64,000 nucleotides of DNA. Source: Pseudomonas frederiksbergensis (GTDB taxonomy: Bacteria; Pseudomonadota; Gammaproteobacteria; Pseudomonadales; Pseudomonadaceae). This document shows positions 26,025 through 34,924 of this stretch, piece by piece (the first letter of the stretch is position 1; each line of letters begins with the position of its first letter). The notes below the pieces were generated by a model. It saw nothing but the letters and a program-made list of their open reading frames with translations. It searched no databases and was not told the origin of the DNA. The stretch is taken from contig NZ_JAAUOE010000011.1 in assembly GCF_017114915.1 (NCBI RefSeq), positions 62,001-126,000 of the forward strand. The letters run 5' to 3'. The position numbers and the translations under genes were made by a program.

Positions 26025-27254
26025 TCAAACAACACTGAATTGAGCCAACGCCACCCGCAACCGCGCCGCACTCGCCCGCGGGCAATTGAGCTGAACCCGC
26101 TCAAGCCCCAACCAGTCCGCCATCTGCCGCAGATTGACCGCCAAAGCCCACATCCCTTCATCATCGAGCCCCGGCTCTTCCTCATGCACGGCATGCACCG
26201 CCAATCGGCCCGACGCCCGTTCGGCTCGCAAGTCGACCCGCGCAGCAATCCGCTCATTGTGCAAAAACGGCAATACGTAATAGCCGTAGACGCGCTTGTG
26301 CTGCGGCGTATAAATCTCCAGCCGATAACGGAAATCGAACAATCGCTCGGTACGGCTGCGTTCCCAGATCAGTGAATCGAACGGTGAAAGCAGCGCACTG
26401 GCTTGGACCTTGCGCGGCACTTTCGGCGGGCCCAGGCAATAGGCCGGTTGCCGCCAGCCTTCAATGTCACAGACCAGCAGGTCGCCGCCCTCGACCAGCT
26501 CCGCCAGACGCGGCCCACTGTCTGCCGGGCTCAAGCGAAAATAATCACGCAAGTCCTTTTCCGTACCGACGCCCAACGCCGTGGCGGCATGCAGCAACAA
26601 CCCGCGCTGGGCTTGAGCCTCGCCGAGCAAAGGCTGCTGGAGAATCGCCGAAGGAATCACCCGCTCCGGCAAATCATAAAGCCGTTCGAACCCGCGTCGG
26701 CCGGCTACAGTCACTTCACCGGCGGCAAACAACCATTCCAACGCATGCTTTTCGGTGCTCCAGTCCCACCACGGCCCTGCCCGTTCCTGACGGGTCGACA
26801 GGCTCCCCGCCCCCAGCGCACCGAGTGCCTGAACCGACGCCAGCACACGGCGAATAGTGGCCTGCTGTTCGCGACCGAAACGCGCCAGTTGCGGGTAGAT
26901 ATCTTCGCCACAAGTCGCACGCTGCATTCGCCAACGCATCAAGGGATACATCGACAAGGGCATTAACGACGCTTCGTGGCCCCAATACTCGAACAACGTG
27001 CGCCGACGGCCCTGACTCCAGGCAGCCTGATCGAGCAGGTCGGATGAGTAATTGCCCAGACGGGAAAACAAGGGAAGGTAGTGCGAACGCACCAACGCAT
27101 TGACCGAATCGATCTGCAGAATACCCAGGCGCTCGATCAGCCGGTTGAGCTGAACCGGTTTGACCGCCGCCGGCGGCTGGCGCCCGTTGAACCCTTGGGC
27201 GGCCAGCGCCAGACGCCGAGCCTGTTTGAGAGAGAAGGATTGTGTGGCGGGCAT
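26025..27254 (-). CDS. YcaQ-like winged-helix DNA glycosylase family protein
   Basis: About 409 residues of the HTH_42/YcaQ family, whose E. coli member removes interstrand crosslinks. The N-terminal block RLIERLGILQIDSVNALVRSHYLPLFSRLG corresponds to the family's QxD active-site region (Q-I-D here), and later WWDWSTEKHALEWLFAAGEV, FDSLIWERSRTERLFDF and RVYGYYVLPFL are typical. The start at 27254 lies 6 bases after AAGGAG; an ATG immediately after that sequence is too close. It is a single gene convergent with the DAHP synthase. Confidence 0.85.
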   Translation of the reverse strand: MPATQSFSLKQARRLALAAQGFNGRQPPAAVKPVQLNRLIERLGILQIDSVNALVRSHYLPLFSRLGNYSSDLLDQAAWSQGRRRTLFEYWGHEASLMPLSMYPLMRWRMQRATCGEDIYPQLARFGREQQATIRRVLASVQALGALGAGSLSTRQERAGPWWDWSTEKHALEWLFAAGEVTVAGRRGFERLYDLPERVIPSAILQQPLLGEAQAQRGLLLHAATALGVGTEKDLRDYFRLSPADSGPRLAELVEGGDLLVCDIEGWRQPAYCLGPPKVPRKVQASALLSPFDSLIWERSRTERLFDFRYRLEIYTPQHKRVYGYYVLPFLHNERIAARVDLRAERASGRLAVHAVHEEEPGLDDEGMWALAVNLRQMADWLGLERVQLNCPRASAARLRVALAQFSVV

Positions 27255-27318
27255 GAGCATCTCCTTGTCTGCTCGCAACCTACCTCACCCGTAAGCGGTT
27301 TGTGTAGCGATGGCCTCA

Positions 27319-27534
27319 TCATTTATGCATCGGATCATCCCAGAACGGCCTTACCGTCTCATGTTCCACATCTGCACGGCTCACGCCGATGTCCTTCAGT
27401 GCTTCATCGCTCAGGCTCGCCAGCATTTCACGTTCACGGTGAAGTTCGTACCAGCGACTAAACTTGTGCAGCAAATCGGATACCACGTGGATTGAGAATT
27501 TTTCTTGCGTTGCATGCTCGTTGTGACCTTTCAT
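27319..27534 (-). CDS. Small DUF1127 protein
   Basis: A 71-residue protein on the minus strand from the ATG at 27534, preceded by a strong AAGGAGGG. The C-terminal half contains the DUF1127 signature: LHKFSRWYELHREREMLASL then SDEALKDIGVSRADVEHE. Such small basic proteins can bind RNA or phosphorylated ligands in other bacteria; no function is known here. The same frame is open far upstream but that part is the shadow of the divergent LysR gene. It may be controlled by the LysR regulator next door. Confidence 0.88.
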   Translation of the reverse strand: MKGHNEHATQEKFSIHVVSDLLHKFSRWYELHREREMLASLSDEALKDIGVSRADVEHETVRPFWDDPMHK

Positions 27535-27630
27535 CGTGTTGCCCTCCTTTTGGGATGGATCCAGTCTCGCCTCAGCGATAAGATCAATCCAACGAATGTT
27601 TCTGATGGCATGCATCTCGGAGATTGATGA

Positions 27631-28485
27631 ATGTCCGCCTACCCCAGTATCGACACCGATGTACTGCGCACCTTCGTCGCAATCGCCGATCAGGGCGGCT
27701 TTACCCGCGCCGGGGAAATGGTCAACCGCACCCAATCGGCGGTGAGCATGCAGATGAAACGCCTGGAAGAGGACGTGTTGCAGCGCCAGCTGTTCGAACG
27801 CGACGGGCGCCAGGTCAAGCTGACCGCCGAAGGCCAGGTATTGCTGGGCTATGCGCGGCGCATCCTCAAACTGCACAGCGAAGTCTTCAATACCCTGCGC
27901 GAGCCGCACATGGTCGGCACGGTACGCATCGGCACGCCCGACGATTACGTCATGCGCTTTCTGCCGGGCATCCTGTCGCGCTTCGCGCAGTTCTACCCGC
28001 TGATCCAGATCGAGGTTCATTGCGAATCGAGCCGGAAATTGTTGCAGCGCCAGGACCTGGACCTGTCCATCGTCACCCGCGAGCCGGGTAACGAGATCGG
28101 CCAGTTGTTGCGCAAGGAGCGTTTTGTCTGGGCCGAAGCCCAATGCTTCAACGCCCACGAACAGACGCCGCTGCCGCTGGCGATGTTCAACAGCGATTGT
28201 TTCTGCCGCGTCTGGGCGTGCAATGCCCTGGACGCCATGGGCCGCGATTACCGCATCGCCTACAACAGCTCCAGCCTGTCGGCGTTGATGGCCGTGGTCA
28301 GCGCGGGGCTGGCGATCACCGCGCAACTGGAAAGCCTGATCACCCCGGACATGCGCATCCTCGGCGCCGACCAGGACCTTCCCCTGTTGCCGGAAGGCAA
28401 CATCATGCTGATCCGCAACTTGAACAACCCTTCGCCGATCACCGAATGCCTGGCCGAACACATCATCGAAGGCTTCAAACTTTAA
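27631..28485 (+). CDS. LysR-family transcriptional regulator
   Basis: 284 residues. The winged helix-turn-helix is at about 8-65 (LRTFVAIADQGGFTRAGEMV; RTQSAVSMQMKRLE), and the ligand-binding domain runs from about 90. It is divergent from the DUF1127 gene with 96 bases between starts, the usual LysR arrangement with a target gene. CGGAG lies 8 bases before the ATG. Its 3' end overlaps the TauE/SafE gene by 11 bases on the other strand. The effector cannot be read from sequence. Confidence 0.92.
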   Translation: MSAYPSIDTDVLRTFVAIADQGGFTRAGEMVNRTQSAVSMQMKRLEEDVLQRQLFERDGRQVKLTAEGQVLLGYARRILKLHSEVFNTLREPHMVGTVRIGTPDDYVMRFLPGILSRFAQFYPLIQIEVHCESSRKLLQRQDLDLSIVTREPGNEIGQLLRKERFVWAEAQCFNAHEQTPLPLAMFNSDCFCRVWACNALDAMGRDYRIAYNSSSLSALMAVVSAGLAITAQLESLITPDMRILGADQDLPLLPEGNIMLIRNLNNPSPITECLAEHIIEGFKL

Positions 28486-29224
28486 AAGCGAGCATCACCG
28501 CACAGAACACCAGAAAACCACAGAACAGCCCGCGCAACAGTCGCTCCGGCAGTGCGTGGGCGATTCTTACGCCCCAACTGATGCTCATCAAGCCACCGAC
28601 CGCCAACGGTATACCGATCGCCCAATGCACTTGATGATGCACCGCGTACGTCGCCAACGTAACGCCCGTGCTCGGTAACGCCAGCGCCAGCGACAAGCCC
28701 TGGGCAACCACTTGGCTGGTGCCGAACAGACTGGTCAACACTGGTGTGGCCACCACCGCCCCACCCACGCCAAACAGCCCACCCATGGTCCCGGAGGCAG
28801 CACCGAGTACGCCCAGCCATGGCCATGCATAGTGCATCTGCGAAGACGCCGGCGCGGTGGCGGTGAACATTCGCATCAGATTGTAGGCCGACAGGGCGAC
28901 CAGAAAGGCGACGAAACCCACGCGCATGGTTTGCGCATCAATGCCCACCGCCCAGATAGAACCAATCCAGGCAAAGCAGAACCCCATCGAAGCCAGTGGC
29001 AACGCATGACGCAATTCGATGCGATTGCGCTGGTGATAGCGCCATAGCGCCAGCATCACGTTCGGCACCACCATCACCAGTGCGGTGCCTTGGGCGACCT
29101 GCTGATCGAGACCGCACCACACGCCCAACAGCGGAATCGCGACCAACCCGCCACCAATGCCGAAGAGCCCGCCAAGGGTGCCCAAGGCAGCGCCAAAAAC
29201 CAGATACATCACGAACTCAATCAC
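28475..29224 (-). CDS. TauE/SafE family membrane permease
   Basis: About 249 residues with eight or so hydrophobic helices. The duplicated family motif appears as LGTLGGLFGIGGGLVAIPLL and GTMGGLFGVGGAVVATPVL. Members export sulfite, sulfoacetate or other organic anions. I place the start at the GTG at 29224, where AAAAGGAAAA is upstream and the first helix follows; ATG at 29254 is an alternative. The LysR gene at 29335 is divergent and may regulate it. Confidence 0.88.
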   Translation of the reverse strand: MIEFVMYLVFGAALGTLGGLFGIGGGLVAIPLLGVWCGLDQQVAQGTALVMVVPNVMLALWRYHQRNRIELRHALPLASMGFCFAWIGSIWAVGIDAQTMRVGFVAFLVALSAYNLMRMFTATAPASSQMHYAWPWLGVLGAASGTMGGLFGVGGAVVATPVLTSLFGTSQVVAQGLSLALALPSTGVTLATYAVHHQVHWAIGIPLAVGGLMSISWGVRIAHALPERLLRGLFCGFLVFCAVMLAFKV

Positions 29225-29334
29225 AGGCAATTTTCCTTTTGTCAGGCCGTTCATCCTACGCAGTCGGCTCTGGCGGGGAAACGCACAGCAACGCACAATG
29301 GCTGTGCCAAATTCGCACAAGCGTTGACGAAACC

Positions 29335-30291
29335 ATGAACCCCAATCAATTGACCGAACAACTCGGGCTGTTTCTGGATGTGCTGGAAACCGGTAGTTTT
29401 TCCGCCGCGTCCCGCCGCCATCCCCTGACGCCATCGGCGGTGGCACGACGCATCGACAGCCTGGAAAGCGCCGTCGGCAGCCAGTTGTTCATTCGCAGCA
29501 CCCATGCGGTGCGTGCCACCCCGGCCGGTCTGGCCTTTGCCGAGCGTGCACGGCGGATCGTCGCCGAACTGCGCCTGGCCCGGGCGGAAGCGGTGTCCCT
29601 GAGCAATGCGCCGGAAGGCTTGATTCGGGTCGATGCGCCGGCAGCGTTCGGACGGCGTCACCTGGCGCCGGTGATTGCCGATTTCCTGATGCTTTACCCG
29701 GGCCTTGACGTGCAACTGCATCTGATCGACAGCTTTGTCGACATGCAGGGCTCAAATCTGGGCAAGGTCGATCTGGTGTTGCGTGCCGGGCAGATGGCCG
29801 ACACCCGGCTGGTGGCCACACCGCTGGCGAGCATGGTGCGCATCGCCTGCGCCAGCCCCGATTATTTGCAACGCCGTGGCGTGCCGACCGATCCAGCACA
29901 GTTAATCGAACACGACGGTCTGGACTGGGAGGGCCTGGCTCCACCGTTCGCCTGGCGCTTTGAGCGGGATGGGCAGATGCACTTGCACCGTCCGGCGCGA
30001 ATCCGCATGAGCGCCAACAACGCCGAGGCGCTGGTCTGCGGCGCACTGACCGGGTTGGGCGTCGCACATCTGCCGACCTGGCTGGCCAGCGAATATTTAT
30101 TACGCGGCGAACTGCTGCCGCTGTTCTGCGAAAACGGTCTGCCAAAACCGGAAAGCACCGGTATTTATGCGTTACGCCTGGAGCAGCAGCCCAGTTCGCG
30201 CAGCCGCTTGTTGCTGGAATACCTGAAAGCCCGTTTCAGCCCCATCCCGCCGTGGGATCTGGCGCTGCAAACTAATCTGGACCGCCACTAG
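29335..30291 (+). CDS. LysR-family transcriptional regulator
   Basis: 318 residues, starting MNPNQLTEQLGLFLDVLETG. Helix-turn-helix is at about 14-60 (SFSAASRRHPLTPSAVARRI), and the effector domain has the GLIRVDAPAAFGRRHLAPV type of the AaeR/DmlR-like group. The ORF is open for over 100 codons before this ATG but that stretch is antisense to the permease gene and not protein-like. It is divergent from the TauE/SafE permease with about 110 bases between, which suggests it controls that transporter. Confidence 0.9.
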   Translation: MNPNQLTEQLGLFLDVLETGSFSAASRRHPLTPSAVARRIDSLESAVGSQLFIRSTHAVRATPAGLAFAERARRIVAELRLARAEAVSLSNAPEGLIRVDAPAAFGRRHLAPVIADFLMLYPGLDVQLHLIDSFVDMQGSNLGKVDLVLRAGQMADTRLVATPLASMVRIACASPDYLQRRGVPTDPAQLIEHDGLDWEGLAPPFAWRFERDGQMHLHRPARIRMSANNAEALVCGALTGLGVAHLPTWLASEYLLRGELLPLFCENGLPKPESTGIYALRLEQQPSSRSRLLLEYLKARFSPIPPWDLALQTNLDRH

Positions 30292-30303
30292 TCGAGAATT
30301 ATC

Positions 30304-30334
30304 TGGCGCATTAAAGATTCGCCCGCTAGATTCA
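30304..30334 (+). promoter_or_regulatory. Putative OhrR operator/promoter upstream of ohrR
   Basis: The 31 bases from TGGCGCATTAAAGATT to GATTCA match the element before ohr (30991-31021) at 24 of 31 positions. It ends in TAGATT, a -10-like hexamer, about 30 bases before the ohrR start. Confidence 0.6.
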
Positions 30335-30360
30335 TGATGATCACTGATCAAGGCTTTGAA

Positions 30361-30822
30361 ATGAACACCGAGCGCAACACTCCGGACAACTGCGATGACC
30401 TGCTGCTGGACAATCAGGTCTGCTTCGCCCTGCATTCCACCTCACTGATGATGACCAAGGTCTACAAGCCGCTGCTGCAAGCGCTGGGCCTGACGTATCC
30501 GCAGTACCTGGCGATGATGGTGTTATGGGAAAAGGATGGGTTGACCGTCGGCGAAATCAGCACCCGATTGCTGACCGATCCCGGCTCCCTGACCCCGCTA
30601 CTCAAACGCCTGGAAGCCGAAGGCCTGCTGAGCCGCACCCGCAGCCGTGAAGACGAACGGGTGGTGATTGTCGAACTCACCGAGCAAGGCTTTGCGCTGC
30701 GAGACAAGGCGCGCGGTATTCCGCAGTGCATCCTCGGCGCCAGTGGACAGACGCTGGAACAGTTGAAGAAGCTGCAAGCGGATCTCCAGAAACTGCGCAG
30801 CCACCTGCAAGATAGCCTTTAG
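30361..30822 (+). CDS. ohrR: Organic hydroperoxide sensor/repressor OhrR
   Basis: A 153-residue MarR-fold repressor of ohr. Two-Cys type: the reactive cysteine C21 (LLDNQVCFALHSTS) and the resolving C123 (GIPQCILGA), with the Tyr pair of the peroxide pocket in VYKP and LTYPQYLAMM. The DNA-reading region is LTDPGSLTPLLKRLE and the wing SREDERVVIVEL. Start at 30361 has AAGG upstream. It precedes ohr on the same strand with 263 bases between, and a matched operator sits before each gene. OspR at 14702 is a paralogue. Confidence 0.95.
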   Translation: MNTERNTPDNCDDLLLDNQVCFALHSTSLMMTKVYKPLLQALGLTYPQYLAMMVLWEKDGLTVGEISTRLLTDPGSLTPLLKRLEAEGLLSRTRSREDERVVIVELTEQGFALRDKARGIPQCILGASGQTLEQLKKLQADLQKLRSHLQDSL

Positions 30823-30836
30823 ACCGCGTTATCGTT

Positions 30837-30866
30837 CTTCGCGGACACGACTTGCCCGCGAAGGCG
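30837..30866. repeat. Single REP unit, TTCGCGGGCAAGC family
   Basis: CTTCGCGG and CCGCGAAG bracket a short centre (ACACGACTTGC), just after ohrR. It has no inverted partner and is diverged from the full REPIN. Confidence 0.65.
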
Positions 30867-30990
30867 CCCTCCCCGTCGAAAAAAAAATTCTCTTCGTAAA
30901 AATCCCGCACGAAAGCCTCTATCTCACGCATCTCCCACCTAATCAAATCTTTGGGCCAGGGCCTGGAACAAACTTTTTTTAAAATTTACC

Positions 30991-31055
30991 TTGCGCACTA
31001 AATATTAGCGAGCTACATTCACCTCGAACTTACTTAGCGCGCAAACATTTAGCGC
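30991..31055 (+). promoter_or_regulatory. Putative OhrR operator/promoter of ohr with TTAGCG repeats
   Basis: The 31-base element at 30991-31021 (TTGCGCACTAAATATTAGCG then AGCTACATTCA) resembles that before ohrR. TTAGCG recurs at 31005, and TTAGCGC at 31034 and 31049, 15 bases apart. TACATT at about 31014 is a possible -10. Confidence 0.6.
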
Positions 31056-31085
31056 AAATAATCAAACCAAAACGAGGCTCACACC

Positions 31086-31505
31086 ATGCAAACTCTCTAC
31101 ACCGCAATCGCAACCTCCACCGGCGGCCGTGACGGTCGTGCGATCTCCAGCGACAACGTCCTCGACGTCAAACTCGCTACTCCGAAAGAACTCGGTGGTG
31201 CCGGCGGCGCGGCCACCAACCCTGAACAACTGTTCGCTGCCGGCTACTCCGCCTGCTTCATCGGTGCGCTGAAATTCGTCGCCAGCCAGACCAAACGCAA
31301 AATCCCGGACGACGCGTCGATCACCGCCCATGTCGGCATCGGCCAGATCCCTGGCGGTTTCGGTCTGGACATCGACCTGCACATCAGCCTGCCGGGCCTT
31401 GAACACGCCGATGCCCAAAGCCTGGTCGACGCCGCCCACCAGGTCTGCCCGTACTCCAACGCCACCCGTGGCAATGTCGATGTGCGCCTGCACGTTACCG
31501 TCTAA
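31086..31505 (+). CDS. ohr: Organic hydroperoxide resistance protein Ohr
   Basis: Lipoyl- or thiol-dependent peroxidase that reduces organic hydroperoxides. 139 residues of the Ohr/OsmC fold. The two catalytic cysteines are in AGYSACFIGAL (about residue 58) and HQVCPYSNATRGN (about 122), and the arginine at GRDGRAIS and Glu in TNPEQLFA complete the site. Length and the YSACF / CPYSNATRGN motifs mark Ohr, not OsmC. It is paired with ohrR upstream. Confidence 0.97.
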   Translation: MQTLYTAIATSTGGRDGRAISSDNVLDVKLATPKELGGAGGAATNPEQLFAAGYSACFIGALKFVASQTKRKIPDDASITAHVGIGQIPGGFGLDIDLHISLPGLEHADAQSLVDAAHQVCPYSNATRGNVDVRLHVTV

Positions 31506-31538
31506 CCGCTGACTTCAAGGCCGAACAGGAAAATGAAC

Positions 31539-32552
31539 ATGAACACTTTCAGCAAAGTCTTGACCGGTACCCTTCTCGCCCTGTCCATCAACAGCGCGTT
31601 CGCAGGCAATGGGGTTGAGCACAACACCCAGGCGTTCCTCGACGTGCTGAATGCCGGCACCGGCAAACCGATCGAACAGCTCCCCCCTGCCGACGCCCGT
31701 GCGGTGTTGGTGGGTGCGCAGGCCGGGGTGAAGCTGACGCTGCCCAAAGCCGATGTCAGCGAGAAGACCATTCAGGTCGACGGCCAACCGATCAGCCTGA
31801 CCATCGTTCGGCCGGCCGGGGTCAAAGGCGAGCTGCCGGTGTTCATGTTCTTCCACGGTGGTGGCTGGGTGCTGGGGGACTTCCCGACCCACGAACGGCT
31901 GGTTCGGGACTTGGTAACGGGGTCCGGTGCGGCGGCGGTGTTCGTCAATTACACCCCTTCGCCCGAGGCGCATTACCCGGTGGCGATCAACCAGGCCTAC
32001 GCCGCGACGAAGTGGGTGGCCGAGCACGGTAAAGAGATCAACGTCGACGGCAAACGCCTGGCCGTGGCCGGCAACAGCGTCGGTGGCAATATGGCGGCCG
32101 TGGTTGCGCTGATGGCCAAAGACAAGGGTACGCCGGCGATCAGGTTCCAGGTATTGCTGTGGCCGGTGACTGACGCCAGCTTCGAAACGGTGTCCTACAA
32201 CCAGTTTGCCGAGGGGCACTTCCTCACCAAAAACATGATGAAGTGGTTCTGGGACAACTACACCACCGACGCCGGGCAACGGAACGAGATCTACGCCTCA
32301 CCGCTGCGGGCAACCACCGCGCAACTCAAGGGATTGCCACCCGCCCTGGTGCAGACGGCCAGCGCCGATGTACTGCGCGATGAAGGTGAAGCCTACGCCC
32401 GCAAACTCGACGAGGCCGGTGTGCCGGTCACGGCGGTGCGCTACAACGGCATGATCCACGACTACGGTTTGCTCAACGTCGTGAGCCAGGTGCCCGCGGT
32501 GCGTTCGGCGATGCTGCAGGCGTCCGAAGAGCTGAAGCAACACCTGAAATAA
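31539..32552 (+). CDS. Secreted alpha/beta hydrolase (HSL-type esterase)
   Basis: 337 residues with a Sec signal peptide (KVLTGTLLALSINSAFAG). The hormone-sensitive-lipase motif FFHGGGWVLGD forms the oxyanion hole; the nucleophile is S180 in AGNSVGGN, and Asp in SADVLRDEGE and His in GMIHDYG complete the triad. ATG at 31539 is preferred because AGGA lies 8 bases upstream; the ATG at 31533 is too close. It follows ohr by about 33 bases on the same strand with no terminator between, so it may be co-induced by hydroperoxides. Substrate is unknown. Confidence 0.88.
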   Translation: MNTFSKVLTGTLLALSINSAFAGNGVEHNTQAFLDVLNAGTGKPIEQLPPADARAVLVGAQAGVKLTLPKADVSEKTIQVDGQPISLTIVRPAGVKGELPVFMFFHGGGWVLGDFPTHERLVRDLVTGSGAAAVFVNYTPSPEAHYPVAINQAYAATKWVAEHGKEINVDGKRLAVAGNSVGGNMAAVVALMAKDKGTPAIRFQVLLWPVTDASFETVSYNQFAEGHFLTKNMMKWFWDNYTTDAGQRNEIYASPLRATTAQLKGLPPALVQTASADVLRDEGEAYARKLDEAGVPVTAVRYNGMIHDYGLLNVVSQVPAVRSAMLQASEELKQHLK

Positions 32553-32580
32553 AAGCAAAAAGATCTTTCGGAAATGAAAA

Positions 32581-32602
32581 AGCCCGACTCAATGGTCGGG
32601 CT
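32581..32602. terminator. Bidirectional terminator between esterase gene and efp
   Basis: AGCCCGAC pairs with GTCGGGCT, and the flanks GAAATGAAAA and CTTTCATT extend the stem, so the signal is symmetric and can serve both converging genes. Confidence 0.85.
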
Positions 32603-32623
32603 CTTTCATTCCTCAAGCGGTGC

Positions 32624-33193
32624 TTATTTAGCACGGCCTTTGTAGGAACCGCCTTCGCGGGTATCGATCTCGATCATGTCGCCGATTTCGATGAAGTCAG
32701 CTACCGACAGTTCGGTACCGTTCTTCAGTTTGGCAGGCTTCATCACCTTGCCGGAAGTGTCACCGCGAGCGGAACCTTCGGTGTAGTCAACCTGACGCAC
32801 GATGGTGGTCGGCAGTTCTACGGAAACCAGACGCTCTTCGAAGAACACGGCTTCGCAAACATCGGTCATGCCTTCTTCAACGAAAGGCAGAACGGCTTCG
32901 ATGTCTTCAGCGTTCAGCTCGTACATGGTGTAGTCAGTGGTGTCCATGAACGTGTAGGAGTCGCCGCTGATGAAGGACAGGGTCGCTTCTTTGCGGTCCA
33001 GGATCACGTCATCCAGCTTGTCGTCCGCACCGTAAACAGTTTCGGTCTTGTAGCCGGTCAGCAGGTTCTTCAGCTTGGTCTTCATGATCGCGCTGTTACG
33101 ACCGGACTTGGTGAATTCAGCTTTCTGAACCAGCCAAGGATCGTTGTCGATACGGATCACCATACCGGGTTTCAGTTCTTTACCAGTTTTCAT
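32624..33193 (-). CDS. efp: Translation elongation factor P
   Basis: Relieves ribosome stalling at polyproline. 189 residues with three beta domains. The loop carries Arg32 (KSGRNS), the residue that is rhamnosylated in Pseudomonas rather than the lysine modified in E. coli. The modifying enzyme EarP is encoded immediately upstream on the same strand with a 48-base gap. The C-terminus keeps the conserved [19 protein letters not shown] ending. No EpmA/EpmB genes are near, as expected for the Arg type. Confidence 0.97.
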   Translation of the reverse strand: MKTGKELKPGMVIRIDNDPWLVQKAEFTKSGRNSAIMKTKLKNLLTGYKTETVYGADDKLDDVILDRKEATLSFISGDSYTFMDTTDYTMYELNAEDIEAVLPFVEEGMTDVCEAVFFEERLVSVELPTTIVRQVDYTEGSARGDTSGKVMKPAKLKNGTELSVADFIEIGDMIEIDTREGGSYKGRAK

Positions 33194-33241
33194 TACGAAT
33201 ATCCGAATTTGGATGGGATTTACAAAAATCTAGGCCGCGTA

Positions 33242-34399
33242 TCATATCCAATTTAGGTAAAACTGTACCAGCGCTGCGGCAAGATCTGCGTGCAAGGCTT
33301 GTTCCAGACACCACGCCTCGGCATGTTTTTCCAGTTCCGGCCAATGTTTGCGGGTTGATTTCCAGTGCTCGGCCATTGTCTCACCTGAATTCCACGCCCG
33401 CCATAGACCGCTGATCGCCTCGCCGGCAGATGGGGACAGGCCTTGGGTATACAGGGTCAGGAAGGCGTCGAGCTTGTCCAGATGGATGTCTTCGTCCTGC
33501 CTATAGATGTGCCAGAGCAGCGGCCGGCCTGCCCATTGGGCACGGACAAAGGAATCTTCGCCGCGCACGGCGTTGAAATCGCAGCTCCACAGCAACTGGT
33601 CATATTGATCCTGTCGGACGAACGGCAGCACTTGCACGGTCAAGGCATCACGTACATGCACCGCCCCGGTAGTCAGCCCGCCTACCCCGAGCCAACGCTC
33701 GACGTCGCCGAGAATCCGGCCTTCGGGCACCAGCAGATGAGTGGGCGTCGAATCGGCAGCCAGGGTATCGAGCCAACTGGCCAGCGCGGTATTTTCGTAG
33801 GCAAACAGCGAGATCAGCTGTGCATTCGGCGCGCGATCAACCCCCAGTTCTTGCAGGAACTCTCGCTGAGCTTGTGGATTTTGTTGAAACTGCCGACGCC
33901 GCTCAAGCAACCCCCTCTCACGCAGCAGGCCACCGGTGCCCTTGCGAAAACCCGGGAAGAAAAAGAACTTCTGCACGTTCTTGTACTTCACCGACGGCAA
34001 GCCATGGCAGCCGACGACCCAGTCCTCGGCGCTCAGATAATCAAGGTTCATCCACAACGGCGGTTTTTCCCGCTCGGACATGGCCTCCATATAAGCACTC
34101 GGCAACTGGCAGGCAAACGCGGCGATGACGACATCTGCAGCGTCGGTGGGTTGCCAATCGGCCGACCATTGCCGTACCTCGACGCCCTGTTGCCACTGCT
34201 GCGCAGCGTTGATATCGATTTGCGGACACAATCGCTCGAAGGCCCGCAGGTCGTCGACCCACAAGCGCACCGCCACGCCATGTTCGGCCACCAGTTGTCG
34301 GGCCAGACGCCAGGTCACGCCGATGTCGCCGAAGTTGTCGACCACGGTGCAAAAAATATCCCAGCGCCCGCAGTTTTTCATTGGAGGCATTTCAGGCAT
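33242..34399 (-). CDS. earP: EF-P arginine rhamnosyltransferase EarP
   Basis: Transfers rhamnose from dTDP-L-rhamnose to Arg32 of EF-P. 385 residues, two Rossmann-like halves of a GT-B enzyme. The N-terminal motif IFCTVVDNFGDIGVTWRL contains the catalytic Asp region, and the nucleotide-binding signature is RGEDSFVRAQWAGRPLLWHIY followed by QDEDIH. The start may be 34399 (GGAG 6 bases upstream) or 34381 (MKNCGRWDIF). It is the first gene of the earP-efp pair, divergent from the small membrane protein gene. Confidence 0.95.
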   Translation of the reverse strand: MPEMPPMKNCGRWDIFCTVVDNFGDIGVTWRLARQLVAEHGVAVRLWVDDLRAFERLCPQIDINAAQQWQQGVEVRQWSADWQPTDAADVVIAAFACQLPSAYMEAMSEREKPPLWMNLDYLSAEDWVVGCHGLPSVKYKNVQKFFFFPGFRKGTGGLLRERGLLERRRQFQQNPQAQREFLQELGVDRAPNAQLISLFAYENTALASWLDTLAADSTPTHLLVPEGRILGDVERWLGVGGLTTGAVHVRDALTVQVLPFVRQDQYDQLLWSCDFNAVRGEDSFVRAQWAGRPLLWHIYRQDEDIHLDKLDAFLTLYTQGLSPSAGEAISGLWRAWNSGETMAEHWKSTRKHWPELEKHAEAWCLEQALHADLAAALVQFYLNWI

Positions 34400-34523
34400 T
34401 CCAGGCTCCCGTTGGCAAAGGCGCCGATTGTCCGCATAAATTACCCCGTGCAGAAGAGCCGACGGCGATTAATCTTCATGCGACAATCGCCACTCGCCCG
34501 CGACCACCCGCCAGGAGGCAGTA

Positions 34524-34922
34524 ATGCCCTATCGCCCCAACCCGCGCCGTCCCTTGCCGATCCAGTTCAATGCACTGCACCTGACCGGCAGCATTGCCCT
34601 CGGTTTGTGGCTGGGATTTATCGCGATCGCCCTGACCTGCTGGCTCGCCTGGCGCCTGTTGTTCAACGAGCAATTGGCGCCCTTGGCCCAAGCGGTGGAG
34701 CAACTGGCCAGACCGCCGATGATTGAGCAACCCGCTGGGCAAAACCCGATGTTCGAACAGTACGAGGACCACCTGCGCCGCAACGAGCAGCAGCAAATGG
34801 TGGAACAGGCCAGAAGCAGCCAACACAATCTGTCCAATCCAAAATGCCAGTTCTGGCTGCAACAGGACCAGACCGCACCGAGCGAAAAAAGCCGTGCGAA
34901 CGTCCTGCAATTCTGCGATTGA
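34524..34922 (+). CDS. Hypothetical protein with one membrane helix
   Basis: 132 residues with a single helix at about 25-46 (LGLWLGFIAIALTCWLAWRL), a cytoplasmic Pro-rich N-terminus and a polar Gln/Glu-rich tail with two late cysteines (PKCQFW; LQFCD). AGGAGG precedes the ATG at a good spacing, and the stop is followed 2 bases later by the next start, so it is a real gene translated with the Gre-like factor. No family recognised. Confidence 0.75.
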   Translation: MPYRPNPRRPLPIQFNALHLTGSIALGLWLGFIAIALTCWLAWRLLFNEQLAPLAQAVEQLARPPMIEQPAGQNPMFEQYEDHLRRNEQQQMVEQARSSQHNLSNPKCQFWLQQDQTAPSEKSRANVLQFCD

Positions 34923-34924
34923 TC

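Noticed and set aside
27535..28461. Upstream part of a 380-codon minus-strand frame ending in the DUF1127 protein
   Set aside because: Antisense to the LysR gene; only the last 71 codons after the AAGGAGGG ribosome site read as a protein.
33443..34726. 427-codon plus-strand open frame
   Set aside because: Antisense to earP, which has full family motifs. The frame is rich in Gln, His and Arg and has no recognisable domain.
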